Part shown: positions 10,488-19,217 of the stretch, in pieces
How the letters are laid out: each line of letters begins with the position of its first letter
Numbering within the stretch: the stretch's first letter is position 1
From: an uncultured Prevotellaceae bacterium
Lineage (GTDB): Bacteria; Bacteroidota; Bacteroidia; Bacteroidales; Bacteroidaceae
Length of the DNA stretch: 63,183 bases
Reading direction: 5' to 3'
Assembly (NCBI GenBank): GCA_949295905.1
Contig: CASFNA010000013.1
Span: 1 to 63,183, forward strand
Position numbers and translations under genes: made by a program
Notes under the pieces: model-generated
The model's database searches: none
Seen by the model: the letters and a program-made list of their open reading frames with translations, nothing else
Told to the model about the DNA's origin: nothing

Positions 10488-12278
10488 TTATTCCAACGAA
10501 TACACCCTCAATACCCCCACACCATCGCCATTCTTCAACACCATAAACGGCAGGACTGTATCACCATCCTCGCACAGTCCGCGAGTAAAAATTGTATATC
10601 CATCAACTTCCTTTGGATAAAGGTATTCCTTCTTCTTGCCAGTCTTACGGTCAAATACCATATACGTATAGTTCGTGCGTGGGTCTTCCGGGTCTGATTG
10701 GTCGCCATATGCAATGACACAATATAACTTATCCGAGGTAATCCTGATGTCAGAAACCTTACGACAGAATACGTTGCGGTAAACTTTCGGGGCATCGTAT
10801 GAATAAAACTTTGCCGTATCAAGCGGAGGCAATAGTTTTCTGTCTATGCTAAATATCTCATAACAAGCCTTTTCCCTTGACAAATCGGACGTGTCGGCCA
10901 CATAAACCTTACCAGAATAAGAGTCTGTGTAAGCAAGCTCGCTACCGCCAACCACCGACAACGCCTCTGTATAATAATACCCCGTTAAGGTATTCTTTGC
11001 AATATCATCCAAATGTCCGAATGTCTGCACAAGCTTGCCCGTGCGCCTGTCAAAAGCCGCCATAATAGGATTGTCGGTGGCATAAAACCCGTTCATGAAC
11101 GGGTCTATACCTACCAGTCCCTTGTATTCTTCGGTCTCAACCTCTATCGGCCACGTTTTCTTCCATAGCCCTATGATGATTTTGTCGCCCGTTGAGCTGA
11201 ACTGAAAATGCTGAAACATATATTTGTCATAATATGGCTGAAAATCAAATACAGTACAAGAATCCTCGGCGAAACCGTCAATTCTGCGCGAGAGAATGCA
11301 CGCCTTATTATAATAAGCGAGAGTGGTGGAATCTTGCATAAACATCCTTGGCAGCGAATAAGACATGCCTATATGCGTACTATCGAGCGTCCATACATTG
11401 CAAATTATGTAATGTATGCTGCCGTTAGCCTTTTTCATCTGATACAAATAGTCAGGTATATTGACAAATCTGTCTTTCTCTCCATCGGCAGGCATCAACA
11501 GTTTACAGAAACCAAACTCATCGGTGCCAACCTTGCGCTTGTACACCGGCACTCCACCAAGCAGTTCGTCGGGATAGAAAAACATATCATCCTTGAAATA
11601 AGGGTTGCGAAAAATCTGCCCCAGCGGGGCTTCCTTCGGTATACAAAGTTTGTAATCTTGCCATGACATTAAGCTCTCAGCGTTCTGCTTGGATACAGGA
11701 TACAGCCAGCCTGGCACGTCATTTTCGGTATTGCCGCCAAAATCTTTATATTCCATTGGCTTAGCACGTTCATACAACCGGGCGAAAATTGCAGGGGATA
11801 TGAAGTTGGCGTCATAGCCCGTTATCAGCCGTCCGCTTCTCGTTATCTTCAGCAAATCCGGGCTATTCAATGCAATATTATTAAAACTGAAAATGTTTTT
11901 ATATTGGTTTGTCGTGTCGTAGATATAATAATCGGCCGCGTATCCTTTCCCTTTGTTGTAAGACATCGCCGCTTTCTTGTCACGCATCACCGTTATGAGC
12001 ATAAATTTCTTGCCCTTCTTCTTAAACTCCTCCATATAAGCGTGTATTCCACTTTCACACCTCGGGCATGAAGCTGGGGTGAAAATATACGCGTATATCG
12101 TATCTTCAACCACTCCGGCCTCGGCCAACCAGTTTGACAGCAACCTATCAGTACCGGGCTTTTGCCGTATCTGTAACGCCGAATTTTCCAACTCTTTCGT
12201 GGGGTCGGTCTCCTGCCCCCACGAAAGAGTGAAAGAAACTACGGTAATCAAGAATATCAACAACCGTTTCATGTTCAT
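10488..12278 (-). CDS. Secreted thioredoxin-like / beta-propeller-like protein of unknown function
   Basis: This 596-residue protein has a signal peptide (MKRLLIFLITVVSFTLSWGQ, preceded by a possible upstream Met-Asn). Residues about 55-170 look like a thioredoxin-type fold: YAYIFTPASCPRC carries a CxxC pair at the expected strand-helix junction. The rest (about 200-596) is rich in short beta hairpins with blade-like motifs such as GIDPFMNGFYATDNPIMAAFDRRTGK and YMVFDRKTGKKKEYLYPKE. This suggests a six-bladed propeller, but I cannot assign a named family. It is the last gene in a minus-strand locus that begins with a TPR regulator and a DUF3244-like gene. A redox or metal role for the CPRC pair is possible but unproven. 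Confidence 0.6.
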   Translation of the reverse strand: MNMKRLLIFLITVVSFTLSWGQETDPTKELENSALQIRQKPGTDRLLSNWLAEAGVVEDTIYAYIFTPASCPRCESGIHAYMEEFKKKGKKFMLITVMRDKKAAMSYNKGKGYAADYYIYDTTNQYKNIFSFNNIALNSPDLLKITRSGRLITGYDANFISPAIFARLYERAKPMEYKDFGGNTENDVPGWLYPVSKQNAESLMSWQDYKLCIPKEAPLGQIFRNPYFKDDMFFYPDELLGGVPVYKRKVGTDEFGFCKLLMPADGEKDRFVNIPDYLYQMKKANGSIHYIICNVWTLDSTHIGMSYSLPRMFMQDSTTLAYYNKACILSRRIDGFAEDSCTVFDFQPYYDKYMFQHFQFSSTGDKIIIGLWKKTWPIEVETEEYKGLVGIDPFMNGFYATDNPIMAAFDRRTGKLVQTFGHLDDIAKNTLTGYYYTEALSVVGGSELAYTDSYSGKVYVADTSDLSREKACYEIFSIDRKLLPPLDTAKFYSYDAPKVYRNVFCRKVSDIRITSDKLYCVIAYGDQSDPEDPRTNYTYMVFDRKTGKKKEYLYPKEVDGYTIFTRGLCEDGDTVLPFMVLKNGDGVGVLRVYSLE

Positions 12279-12289
12279 GTATCAAAAAA

Positions 12290-12501
12290 TCATTCAACTG
12301 TCACTTCACCACCATTAATCAAAGCTTCTTGAACAAACTGTTGCTTAACGGTATTCAAATCCCCGTCGTAGACTTCCTCATACTCGTCAATAACCTCACC
12401 GTCAGGATATTGCACAATGGTTTTAGCCGCCGTCTGCGCTGACATGCCGAAGAAATTAATAGCAAACTTGTCCAACAATTTAAACTCTGTTATTTTTTCA
12501 T
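12290..12501 (-). pseudogene. Small ORF with unresolved start (probable frameshift in an A run)
   Basis: An open frame of about 65 codons ends 12 nt before the thioredoxin-like gene and encodes an acidic C-terminus (VIDEYEEVYDGDLNTVKQQF). Its only in-frame starts are TTG codons. An ATG followed by six A's (12501 down to 12493) is one base out of frame. A seventh A would give MKKITEFKLLDKFAINFF, a plausible short leader. I infer either a one-base deletion, slippage on the A run, or sequencing error. Function is unknown. Confidence 0.4.
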
Positions 12502-12510
12502 AACAAACAT

Positions 12511-12662
12511 CTAATGTTTCACCTTTACAGGGATTTTTTTACTATCACGGGCTTTTTCTCCATAATATCTTTCTGTCACTGTACTTCCATTGACACCTTG
12601 TGCAGAAACACTCAACGCTCCGAATATGCACATGAAAGCGCATGTAAAAATGTTCTGTTCAT
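12511..12662 (-). pseudogene. Small secreted protein, frameshifted immediately after the start codon
   Basis: The minus strand encodes NIFTCAFMCIFGALSVSAQ, a textbook signal peptide, then a 30-residue basic tail ending KKIPVKVKH and TAG. The only suitable ATG (12660-12662) is out of frame by one base: the strand reads ATGAACAG where ATGAAACAG would give MKQNIFTC. The in-frame upstream codon is a stop. It lies between the DUF3244-like gene and another frameshifted small ORF. Confidence 0.45.
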
Positions 12663-12705
12663 AACCTTAAGATTTTATTTGTTAAACATTATCGGCTGTA
12701 CGCCG

Positions 12706-13092
12706 TTAAAAACTAAAATACCCGACCATTATACAATCGTCAAATTCCACTTCTACTTCATAAATTCCGCTTTCAAGGTCGCCTATATAGTAAAGGTTCT
12801 CACCGCCTGCGGTCACCTGTATAATGTCTTCTTTTAACGTTTCGCCATGCTTGTCGGTTATGGTTATATACACATTGGCATAATCCGCGTATTCAGATTG
12901 TACCGAAATGTACAGCTCCGACTGGTACAACTCGGGAACGTACACGGCGGAACGGCCTTTGGTTTTTGTACCTTTAGGCACCATGTCGCAAACAATCTGC
13001 TTCCAATCAAAGCAATCAGGAAGAAACGTTGCCGCATTCACGGCAGTCAGCCCAAACACCGACACGAATAACATTAATATAATTCTTTTCAT
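12706..13092 (-). CDS. DUF3244-like small secreted protein
   Basis: This 128-residue protein has a signal peptide (MKRIILMLFVSVFGLTAVNA) followed by a single beta-sandwich-like domain. The segment SELYISVQSEYADYANVYIT, a central TDKHGETL turn and the C-terminal LESGIYEVEVEFDD strand resemble DUF3244 proteins. In that family the terminal pattern L-x-x-G-x-Y-x-V/I resembles a shortened sorting or Ig-like module. It sits 131 nt downstream of a TPR regulator gene, exactly as its paralogue at 24.4 kb does. Expression is probably controlled from the 131-nt gap, where two ACTTCACA repeats occur. Function is unknown. Confidence 0.6.
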   Translation of the reverse strand: MKRIILMLFVSVFGLTAVNAATFLPDCFDWKQIVCDMVPKGTKTKGRSAVYVPELYQSELYISVQSEYADYANVYITITDKHGETLKEDIIQVTAGGENLYYIGDLESGIYEVEVEFDDCIMVGYFSF

Positions 13093-13166
13093 TGCAAAAT
13101 GCTTTTAAATTGTTCTTAAATCCGCCGTAAAAATATAAAAATAAAATAAGCGAGCAATGGATTTTC

Positions 13167-13184
13167 ACTTCACATTACTTCACA
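13167..13184 (-). promoter_or_regulatory. Tandem ACTTCACA repeats upstream of the DUF3244-like gene
   Basis: ACTTCACA occurs at 13167-13174 and 13177-13184, a 10-bp spacing of about one helical turn, roughly 75 nt before the gene start. The downstream stretch has a weak TATATTTT in place of the -7 element. A regulator-binding site is inferred. Confidence 0.35.
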
Positions 13185-13223
13185 ACATTGCAAACAAATG
13201 ATTATCAACGGGTTACGCGAGGA

Positions 13224-14963
13224 CTAAAAGGTCTTGACGAATGCGTCAAGCTCCCTCGCCGAACCTTTTTTATTGAACATTTTGGCGTATAAGCGAGACT
13301 TTGCCATGCTCAATGCACTGAACGAATAGGCCGAGATGTTGCACGTCTCCTTCGACGACAACCCGGCTTTCGTCATGCAGCAGAACCACATTTCCTGCTC
13401 GCTGATGGCCGGGTAAAACCCTTTCAGACGCGTGGTGAAGCCGTCATACGCCTTATTCAATGCGTTAACAAGCCTGTGATAGTCGGCCATGGACGGACTG
13501 GCCGTAGGGTCATGGAACAGTTTATACACGCCACTGCCGGCAAAGTCGGCCTCCAACAGTTCGCGCTGCTTCAGCTCCGAAACCATCTGCTCATTGCTCC
13601 TTGCCAGCATCTCGGCTTCGTTGCGCTTCAAAGAGCGTTGCAGTTCGGTAAGCTCCGCCTTCGACGATGACAGCTCCATCTGCAACCGTGCGATGCGTTC
13701 CTCGTTGCGCTTCACACTCGCCTGCTCGCGCTCCTGCCGCTCACGCAGATACGCCTTGACGCGTTCCTGCTGCTCGCGCAGGCGTTTCCTTACGTTCGCA
13801 TAATACCTTACAAGCATAAAAGTGGCGGACATTACAATAAGGATGATGACCGACAATAGTAATGTCAGCCGCATCTTAGCCCCTGCCAAGGCAGCATTTT
13901 CACGCTCTACGTCGAGCATACGCTCTACGTGCGCCAGCAAGTCGGCGTTTTCCGTGACGCTTTCGTCCTTCAAAGAGTCAGCGTATGAGAAATACATTTC
14001 ATAATACTTCAGAGCCTCATCACGCTTGCCGCCTTTAAGATACAGCCTCGCCATATCCAAGGAAACGTCCCTGTTTACAGTCTCGCTGCCGTAAACCATG
14101 CCACGTTTGTTATAGGCTATCGCAGAGTCAAGCTTGCCTACGCTTTTATAATAATCAGCCCATGTGAAATAATGTGCGGCAATATCCATATCGACCTTGC
14201 CCAGAAATGGCGTAGACAGAGCAAGGCGCGCATCTTCAAGCATTCCTTCTTCAATATAAACAACCGCCAGTTCTTCCATCACCATGTTGTAAAGACAACC
14301 GTCATTCATGGCTTTCGCCTTTGCTGCGGCACATTTATAATAAGGTATGGCGACACCGTTACGCTTCAAATAGCTGTAAGAACGGCCTATGTCGCGCAGC
14401 GAATACACCTCGACCGACGGCACGTCGGCCTTCTTCGCATACTTGTATGAGAGCTTGTTGTATTGCAAGGCATCCCGGTGCAGCCCCCGTTCCTCATAGA
14501 CGAAGCCTGCCCACGTGGCAGCACGGGCCTTGTAGCGGCAGACCGGCGGGGCGCCGCCGTCATCTACGGCGAGGGCTTTGTCGAAGGCCGAAAGGGCGTG
14601 GCCGTACAGCCGAAGGTCGCAATACACGCGACCGAGGATGTACCACGCGCGGACACGTTGCAGCGGAGAGCCATGCGCGGAAAAGTATTTTGTAACGGGA
14701 AGCATGGCCGAGTCTGACGTATGGCTTATATAAAGCTTGTCCTCCGCCTCCGTCTTCGTCAGCGTGTAAGCCATGCGCACGGCCCTGCCTGCACGCGAAA
14801 ACAACGCGGAGTCGCGGCGAAGCATGGCCAGCGAGCTGTCCGCCCGCTCCTCTACGAGGCTGTCGGCAAGGCGCAATACGCCCTCCGCCCTGCCGTCGTC
14901 ACGGCACGACGCAAGCACGGTCAACACCACAGCAAGCAACATATATACGCCAACAGCCCTCAT
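13224..14963 (-). CDS. Membrane-anchored TPR regulator with LuxR-like C-terminal helix-turn-helix
   Basis: The product has 579 residues from the ATG at 14961-14963; the upstream GTG would bury the signal. MRAVGVYMLLAVVLTVLASC is a lipoprotein-type leader. TPR repeats fill about residues 60-350 (for example LQRVRAWYILGRVYCDLRLYGHALSAFDKAL). A membrane segment (LTLLLSVIILIVMSATFMLV, about 365-385) is followed by a coiled coil (about 395-470) and a C-terminal region (ISEQEMWFCCMTKAGLSSKE ... ALSMAKSRLYAKMF) that aligns with LuxR-type HTH. Such proteins sense in the periplasm and are thought to act on DNA from the membrane. It heads the 10.5-15 kb locus and is homologous end to end with the frameshifted gene at 22.5 kb. 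Confidence 0.75.
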   Translation of the reverse strand: MRAVGVYMLLAVVLTVLASCRDDGRAEGVLRLADSLVEERADSSLAMLRRDSALFSRAGRAVRMAYTLTKTEAEDKLYISHTSDSAMLPVTKYFSAHGSPLQRVRAWYILGRVYCDLRLYGHALSAFDKALAVDDGGAPPVCRYKARAATWAGFVYEERGLHRDALQYNKLSYKYAKKADVPSVEVYSLRDIGRSYSYLKRNGVAIPYYKCAAAKAKAMNDGCLYNMVMEELAVVYIEEGMLEDARLALSTPFLGKVDMDIAAHYFTWADYYKSVGKLDSAIAYNKRGMVYGSETVNRDVSLDMARLYLKGGKRDEALKYYEMYFSYADSLKDESVTENADLLAHVERMLDVERENAALAGAKMRLTLLLSVIILIVMSATFMLVRYYANVRKRLREQQERVKAYLRERQEREQASVKRNEERIARLQMELSSSKAELTELQRSLKRNEAEMLARSNEQMVSELKQRELLEADFAGSGVYKLFHDPTASPSMADYHRLVNALNKAYDGFTTRLKGFYPAISEQEMWFCCMTKAGLSSKETCNISAYSFSALSMAKSRLYAKMFNKKGSARELDAFVKTF

Positions 14964-15015
14964 AATGCTACCTTTCCGCGCGGCGGCCTGCCACAAACAA
15001 ACCGCCGCCACGCCG

Positions 15016-15023
15016 CAAAATTA
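15016..15023 (-). promoter_or_regulatory. -7 element of the TPR regulator gene
   Basis: The minus strand reads TAATTTTG, an exact TAnnTTTG, about 53 nt before the ATG. The -33 position lacks TTTG. Confidence 0.5.
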
Positions 15024-15101
15024 ATAAAAACCCGGCACAAGGCGAAGGCCGCGCCGCATTATTTCACGCAACGGCTCACAGGCGGCGGCGATGCCGTTGA
15101 C

Positions 15102-15290
15102 GGTTCATCCGCAAACCTGTTGGATGGCAACAAAGCGCAGCATGGCGTCGAAGACGTATGTCCGCTGTGGGAAATTGACAATTAACAATGAAAAATTAAA
15201 CCTCCATGTCGGCTTCCACAGCAAACGTTCCGTCCCCGAAGGGGGCGGGAGTTGACGTACACGTACCTCCAACAGATTTGCAGATGAACC
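15102..15290. repeat. MITE-like element with GGTTCATC-type terminal inverted repeats
   Basis: The left arm 15102-15124 begins GGTTCATCCGCAAACCTG. The right arm 15268-15290 is its complement at 21 of 23 positions. The 189-bp element has no coding capacity. It contains an AT-rich run (AATTGACAATTAACAATG, about 15172-15190) and a CCCCGAAGGGGGCGGG stretch. Array 3 starts at the very next base. Confidence 0.65.
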
Positions 15291-15407
15291 GCGAAAGGCC
15301 GTCTTTCGCTATGCAAAAGGCCACGTTTTACCGTCTAAAAGGCCGTCTTTTGGCTCGCAAAAGACGGCCTTTTACAACGCATTGAATATCAAGGCGTTAC
15401 GCAGGCG
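15291..15407. repeat. AAAGGCC-type intergenic array 3
   Basis: Four 22-bp-spaced units in the same order as array 2, with the same right flank (minus strand CCTTGATATTCAATGCGTTG). The remaining 15408-15702 holds no gene that I can support. Bases 15648-15690 are a run of GTGAAAAGG/GTAAAAGGG short words just ahead of the MATE gene, and no TAnnTTTG is visible there. Confidence 0.85.
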
Positions 15408-15702
15408 ACAACAATGCGTTACGGGAAAGGGCGTGAAACAGCGCGCAAAAACATCGCGGCAAACTTGCAAGGCACGCGCTTAATGACTACCTTTGCACCC
15501 GTGAACGGCGGCCGCCGGGGCTGAAAGGCACTGTGTGGAAACGCCGCGCCATACTTGCGAAGAGAGTTTTGTACTCATCATCGGAGGGCGTAATGCCGGA
15601 TAAGATGACATGGGGGAACCAGCCATCTTGTCCGGCATTGCGCGTTATTTGTGAAAGGTGAAAAGGTAAAAGGGTAAAAAGGTAAAATAAAAAAGACAGC
15701 AA

Positions 15703-17058
15703 ATGGAAAGAGACGCGATTGACTTCGGCACGGAAAAGGTGTCAACACTGTTCAAGAGACTGTTTTTCCCGACGCTTCTGGGCATGCTGGGCATGTCGGC
15801 CATGACCGCCATCGACGGCATATTCATAGGCCACAGCGTAGGCAGCGACGGCATAGCGGCGGTCAACATCATCTGCCCACCGCTGATGCTGCTCACCGGC
15901 CTGGGACTGATGACGGGCACGGGGTGCTCCGTAGTGGCGTCAATCCACCTGTCGCGCGGCAAGACCAAGGCGGCCAGGCTCAACGTCACGCAGGCGTTCC
16001 TCTTCGCTACGGCGGCCGCGGCGGTGCCCGTCGCGCTGCTGCTGGGCTTCACCGACGAGGCCGCGAGGCTACTCGGCTCGTCTGAGCACCTGCTGCCGCT
16101 GGTGCGCGACTACATCGTGTGGAACGTGCCGTCGTGGGTGTTCATGGTGTGGGAGGCCGTGGCGCTGTTCGTAATCAGGCTCGACGGCGCGCCCAAGGTA
16201 GCCATGGCGAGCAGCCTCACGGCGGCGGCCCTCAACGTGGTGCTCGACTGGCTGTTCATGTTTCCGCTGGGATGGGGCATCATGGGGGCGGCCTTCGCCA
16301 CGTCGATAGCCACCACCTCGGGCTGCCTGATAGCCGTAGTCTACATCCTGCGCCACGCCAAGACACTGCGCCTGGCGCCGCTGAAGGCGAGCCGCACGAG
16401 CATGAGGCTTACGGCGAGAAACATAGGCTACCAGTGCCGCATAGGCTCGTCGGCGCTGCTGGGCGAGGCCACCTTGGCCGGGCTCATACTGATGGGCAAC
16501 TTCGTGTTCATGCGTTACCTGGGCGACGACGGCGTCGGGGCGTTCGGCATAGCGTGCTACTACACGCCCTTCATCTTCATGGTGGGCAACGCCATAGCAC
16601 AGTCGGCCCAGCCAATAATCAGCTACAACTTCGGCCTCGGGGCGTCGGCGCGCGTGAGGCAGGCCGAGCGCACCGCCCTCATTACGGCCGCCGTGTGCGG
16701 CCTTGTGGTCGTGGCGGCTTTCACGGGGCTGCCCGGCTGGCTCGTAGGCCTGTTCGTAAGCCTCGACAACGGGGCGGCGCGCATAGCTGTTGACGGCTTC
16801 CCCTACTTCGCCGCAGGCTTCGTTTTCTTCATCTTCAACCTTACGGCCATAGGCTATTTCCAGAGCGTCGAGCGCATCAGGACGGCCCTTACGTTCGCCG
16901 TGATGCGCGGCTTCGTGCTGCTCGTGCCCAGCTTCCTCATTGTGCCGGGGCTGCTGGGGACACACGGCATATGGCTGGCAATGCCCGTGGCGGAGTGCCT
17001 TACGGCGTTGAGCGTAGCCGCGTTTTATGCCATTAAAAGGCGTAGCGGTACACGGTAG
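15703..17058 (+). CDS. MATE-family efflux transporter
   Basis: This 451-residue inner-membrane protein has about 12 transmembrane segments in two pseudo-symmetric halves. MATE proteins expel cationic drugs or metabolites in exchange for Na+ or H+. The N-terminal half carries FFPTLLGMLGMSAMTAIDGI and IAAVNIICPP, and the second half GDDGVGAFGIACYYTPFIFM and AQSAQPIISYNFG, which are characteristic of the family. The length is normal. It stands alone, transcribed toward lptB with array 4 in the convergent gap. GC and codon use match the housekeeping genes. The substrate cannot be predicted. Confidence 0.9.
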   Translation: MERDAIDFGTEKVSTLFKRLFFPTLLGMLGMSAMTAIDGIFIGHSVGSDGIAAVNIICPPLMLLTGLGLMTGTGCSVVASIHLSRGKTKAARLNVTQAFLFATAAAAVPVALLLGFTDEAARLLGSSEHLLPLVRDYIVWNVPSWVFMVWEAVALFVIRLDGAPKVAMASSLTAAALNVVLDWLFMFPLGWGIMGAAFATSIATTSGCLIAVVYILRHAKTLRLAPLKASRTSMRLTARNIGYQCRIGSSALLGEATLAGLILMGNFVFMRYLGDDGVGAFGIACYYTPFIFMVGNAIAQSAQPIISYNFGLGASARVRQAERTALITAAVCGLVVVAAFTGLPGWLVGLFVSLDNGAARIAVDGFPYFAAGFVFFIFNLTAIGYFQSVERIRTALTFAVMRGFVLLVPSFLIVPGLLGTHGIWLAMPVAECLTALSVAAFYAIKRRSGTR

Positions 17059-17093
17059 GCAAGCATATGCGCGGACACCGCCCGTCACCAGCC

Positions 17094-17226
17094 GTAACGC
17101 CTGTGGCAGTCTGTTTTGCAAAAGGCCGTCTTTCACAAGCTGAAAGACGGCCTTTTACACGACGAAAGACGGCCTTTCGGAATGTGAAAGGCCGTCTTTT
17201 GCAAAACGTATGATTATCGCCTGTAT
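17094..17226. repeat. AAAGGCC-type intergenic array 4
   Basis: Four units alternate in orientation: AAAGGCCGTCTTT, AAAGACGGCCTTT, AAAGACGGCCTTT, AAAGGCCGTCTTTT. Both outer sides carry TTTTGC next to flank-like sequence. Lying between the convergent MATE and lptB ends, the array could act as a bidirectional terminator. Confidence 0.85.
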
Positions 17227-17234
17227 GGCAAGCG

Positions 17235-18071
17235 TCAGCCTGCGTCCGCAGCCTCGGCGGCTTCCTTGGCGCGCTTTTCCTCGTCGATGCGCTGAAAGTC
17301 CTTCTGGCGCAGCACGAAGCTGTTGGTAAGATACTTCTCGCGCACCACCTTGTTCTCGGCCAGTTCCTCGGGCGAGCCTTGGAAGAGGATGCGCCCCTCG
17401 AAGAGCAGATAGGCGCGGTCGGTGATGCAGAGGGTGTCCTCAACGTTGTGGTCGGTGATGAGTATGCCGATGTTGCGGTACTTCAGCCGCCACACTATGT
17501 GCTGTATGTCCTCCACGGCGATTGGGTCAACGCCAGCAAAAGGCTCGTCGAGCATGATGAACTTGGGGTCGATAGCCAGGCAGCGGGCAATCTCCGTGCG
17601 CCTGCGTTCGCCGCCCGAGAGGCGGTCGCCGATGTTCTTGCGCACCTTCTCCAGGCGGAATTCCTTTATCAGGCTCTCCAGTTTCTCCATCTGTTGCTTG
17701 CGCGTAAGGTCGGTCATCTCGAGCACAGCGAGTATGTTGTCCTCCACACTCAGCTTGCGGAAGACGCTCGCCTCCTGCGGCAGGTAGCCTATTCCGGCGC
17801 GTGCGCGCTTGTACACGGGGAAGCTCGTTATGTCCTTGTCGTCAAGGTATATGTGGCCTGCGTTAGGTATGATAAGACCCGTAGTCATATAGAAAGAGGT
17901 GGTCTTGCCGGCTCCGTTGGGGCCGAGCAGACCCACGATTTCGCCTTGGCGCACGTTGATTGACACGTCGTTGACCACCGTGCGCTTGCCATACCGCTTT
18001 ATAAGGCCCTCCGTGCGCAGCATCATTCCGCCCTCAAGGCGCGCCTCCATGCTGTTGTTCGTTTCGTCCAT
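17235..18071 (-). CDS. lptB: LptB, ATPase of the lipopolysaccharide export ABC transporter
   Basis: This 278-residue ABC ATPase powers LPS extraction from the inner membrane with LptF/G. The ATG at 18069-18071 is preferred over an upstream TTG. Walker A GPNGAGKT (about residue 50), the Q-loop LPQEASVF, the signature LSGGERRR and Walker [14 protein letters not shown] identify it. [10 protein letters not shown] carries the switch histidine. The E-x-SVFRKLSV and YLTNSFVL segments are typical of LptB rather than other ABC ATPases. The roughly 25-residue Lys/Glu/Ala-rich tail ([18 protein letters not shown]) is an extension. LptF/G/C are not in the window. It is divergent from mlaE. Confidence 0.93.
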   Translation of the reverse strand: MDETNNSMEARLEGGMMLRTEGLIKRYGKRTVVNDVSINVRQGEIVGLLGPNGAGKTTSFYMTTGLIIPNAGHIYLDDKDITSFPVYKRARAGIGYLPQEASVFRKLSVEDNILAVLEMTDLTRKQQMEKLESLIKEFRLEKVRKNIGDRLSGGERRRTEIARCLAIDPKFIMLDEPFAGVDPIAVEDIQHIVWRLKYRNIGILITDHNVEDTLCITDRAYLLFEGRILFQGSPEELAENKVVREKYLTNSFVLRQKDFQRIDEEKRAKEAAEAADAG

Positions 18072-18089
18072 AGATGTCGTATTTTTCGG

Positions 18090-18097
18090 CAAAAGTA
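18090..18097 (-). promoter_or_regulatory. -7 element of the lptB promoter
   Basis: The minus strand reads TACTTTTG (exact TAnnTTTG), about 19 nt before the lptB ATG. No -33 TTTG is found at the usual distance. Confidence 0.5.
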
Positions 18098-18172
18098 GTA
18101 AAATTGTGCCTAATAATAGTTTATAAAGTCAAAAACTCGTCCTCGCGTTGTAGTTTTTATAGTTATTTTGGT

Positions 18173-18180
18173 TACTTTTG
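18173..18180 (+). promoter_or_regulatory. -7 element of the mlaE promoter
   Basis: TACTTTTG is an exact TAnnTTTG match. GTTG at 18147-18150 is a one-mismatch -33 at 22 nt. The expected leader of about 150 nt contains the GACAAG-word inverted repeat. Confidence 0.55.
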
Positions 18181-18203
18181 CAACAAGGAAAACAAGTTTT
18201 CCA

Positions 18204-18322
18204 GCAGACAAGTTGACAAGTTACCTGCAAACAAGGAGATTTGCACAGCCGACGCCCAAGCTCGCTGTCAGTACAATCCATAGGCACGTGTGCTTGTCTG
18301 CTTGCAACTTGTCTACTTGTCA
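18204..18322. repeat. GACAAG-word inverted repeat in the mlaE leader
   Basis: Tandem words GCAGACAAGTTGACAAGTT on the left face CTTGTCTGCTTGCAACTTGT on the right. Near the left arm is GCAAACAAGGAGATTTGC (about 18226-18243), a short palindrome that recurs at 19.1 and 36.4 kb. Confidence 0.7.
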
Positions 18323-18337
18323 CTAAAAACAAGAAAC

Positions 18338-19084
18338 ATGCTTCTGCAAAAACACCTCACGTCTTTCGGCCGCTACCTGATGCTCATGGGGCGCGCCTTC
18401 GGTCGGCCTGACAGGTTCAGGATGTTCCTGAAGCAGTATGTGAAGGAGATGTCAGCCCTCGGCGTCAACTCCATAGGCATCGTGCTTCTGATATCGTTCT
18501 TCATCGGAGCGGTAATCTGCATTCAAATCAAACTCAACATACAGAGCCCCTGGATGCCGCGCTTCGTCACGGGATATGTCACGAGGGAAATCATGTTGCT
18601 TGAGTTCTCGTCGTCCATCATGTGCCTCATCCTTGCCGGAAAGGTAGGCTCGAACATCGCGTCAGAAATAGGGACGATGCGCGTGACGCAGCAAATAGAC
18701 GCATTGGAAATAATGGGCGTCAACTCGGCCAACTTCCTCATAATGCCCAAAATACTCGGCATGATAACGCTGATGCCGTTCCTCGTCATCTTCAGCACGG
18801 CATCGGGCATCATCGGAGCTTACGCCACGTCGTACATCGGGCACGTAATCAGCGCCGAAGACCTTACCATCGGCCTGCAGCACGACTTCAACCCGTGGTT
18901 CATGTACATGAGCATCATCAAGAGCCTGTTCTTCGCCTTCATCATAACCAGCGTGCCGTCATACTACGGCTACACCGTAGAGGGCGGCTCGGTAAACGTG
19001 GGCAAGGCCAGCACCAACGCCGTGGTGACGAGCAGCGTGCTCATACTTTTCTCGGATGTGTTCCTAACACAAATCCTGTCTTGA
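18338..19084 (+). CDS. mlaE: MlaE-type permease of a phospholipid/lipid transport ABC system
   Basis: This 248-residue inner-membrane permease has five to six membrane segments. With MlaF it moves phospholipids between the inner and outer membranes. I start at the ATG 18338-18340 (MLLQKHLTSFGRYL) because the open frame further upstream only covers repeat sequence. The MlaE signature includes ISFFIGAVICIQIKLNI, AGKVGSNIASEIGTMRVTQQIDALE and SYYGYTVEGGSVNVGKASTNAVV. The ATPase gene mlaF follows after 133 nt of repeat. No mlaD-type MCE gene is present, so the substrate-binding subunit must be elsewhere. Confidence 0.9.
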   Translation: MLLQKHLTSFGRYLMLMGRAFGRPDRFRMFLKQYVKEMSALGVNSIGIVLLISFFIGAVICIQIKLNIQSPWMPRFVTGYVTREIMLLEFSSSIMCLILAGKVGSNIASEIGTMRVTQQIDALEIMGVNSANFLIMPKILGMITLMPFLVIFSTASGIIGAYATSYIGHVISAEDLTIGLQHDFNPWFMYMSIIKSLFFAFIITSVPSYYGYTVEGGSVNVGKASTNAVVTSSVLILFSDVFLTQILS

Positions 19085-19086
19085 CA

Positions 19087-19208
19087 GCAGACAAGACACA
19101 AGGGACGAGCAAACAAGGAGATTTGCTTGACCTTTGAAAACAAGAATTACAATTGCCAAGCAGACAGGCAAATCTCCTTGTCAACTCGTCTGCTTGTAAC
19201 TTGTCAAC
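19087..19208. repeat. GACAAG-word inverted repeat between mlaE and mlaF
   Basis: Left-side words (GCAGACAAGACACAAG, then GAGCAAACAAGGAGATTTGC) are mirrored on the right by GCAAATCTCCTTGTCAACTC and CGTCTGCTTGTAACTTGTC. The fold would place a long imperfect hairpin inside the mlaEF transcript. Confidence 0.7.
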
Positions 19209-19217
19209 TGACAAACC

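Noticed and set aside
16069-17136. 355-codon frame opposite the MATE gene
   Set aside because: It is His/Arg/Ala-rich shadow sequence of a GC-rich membrane-protein gene.
18290-18337. 16-codon N-terminal extension of mlaE
   Set aside because: It covers only GACAAG-word repeats; the conserved protein starts at MLLQKHL.
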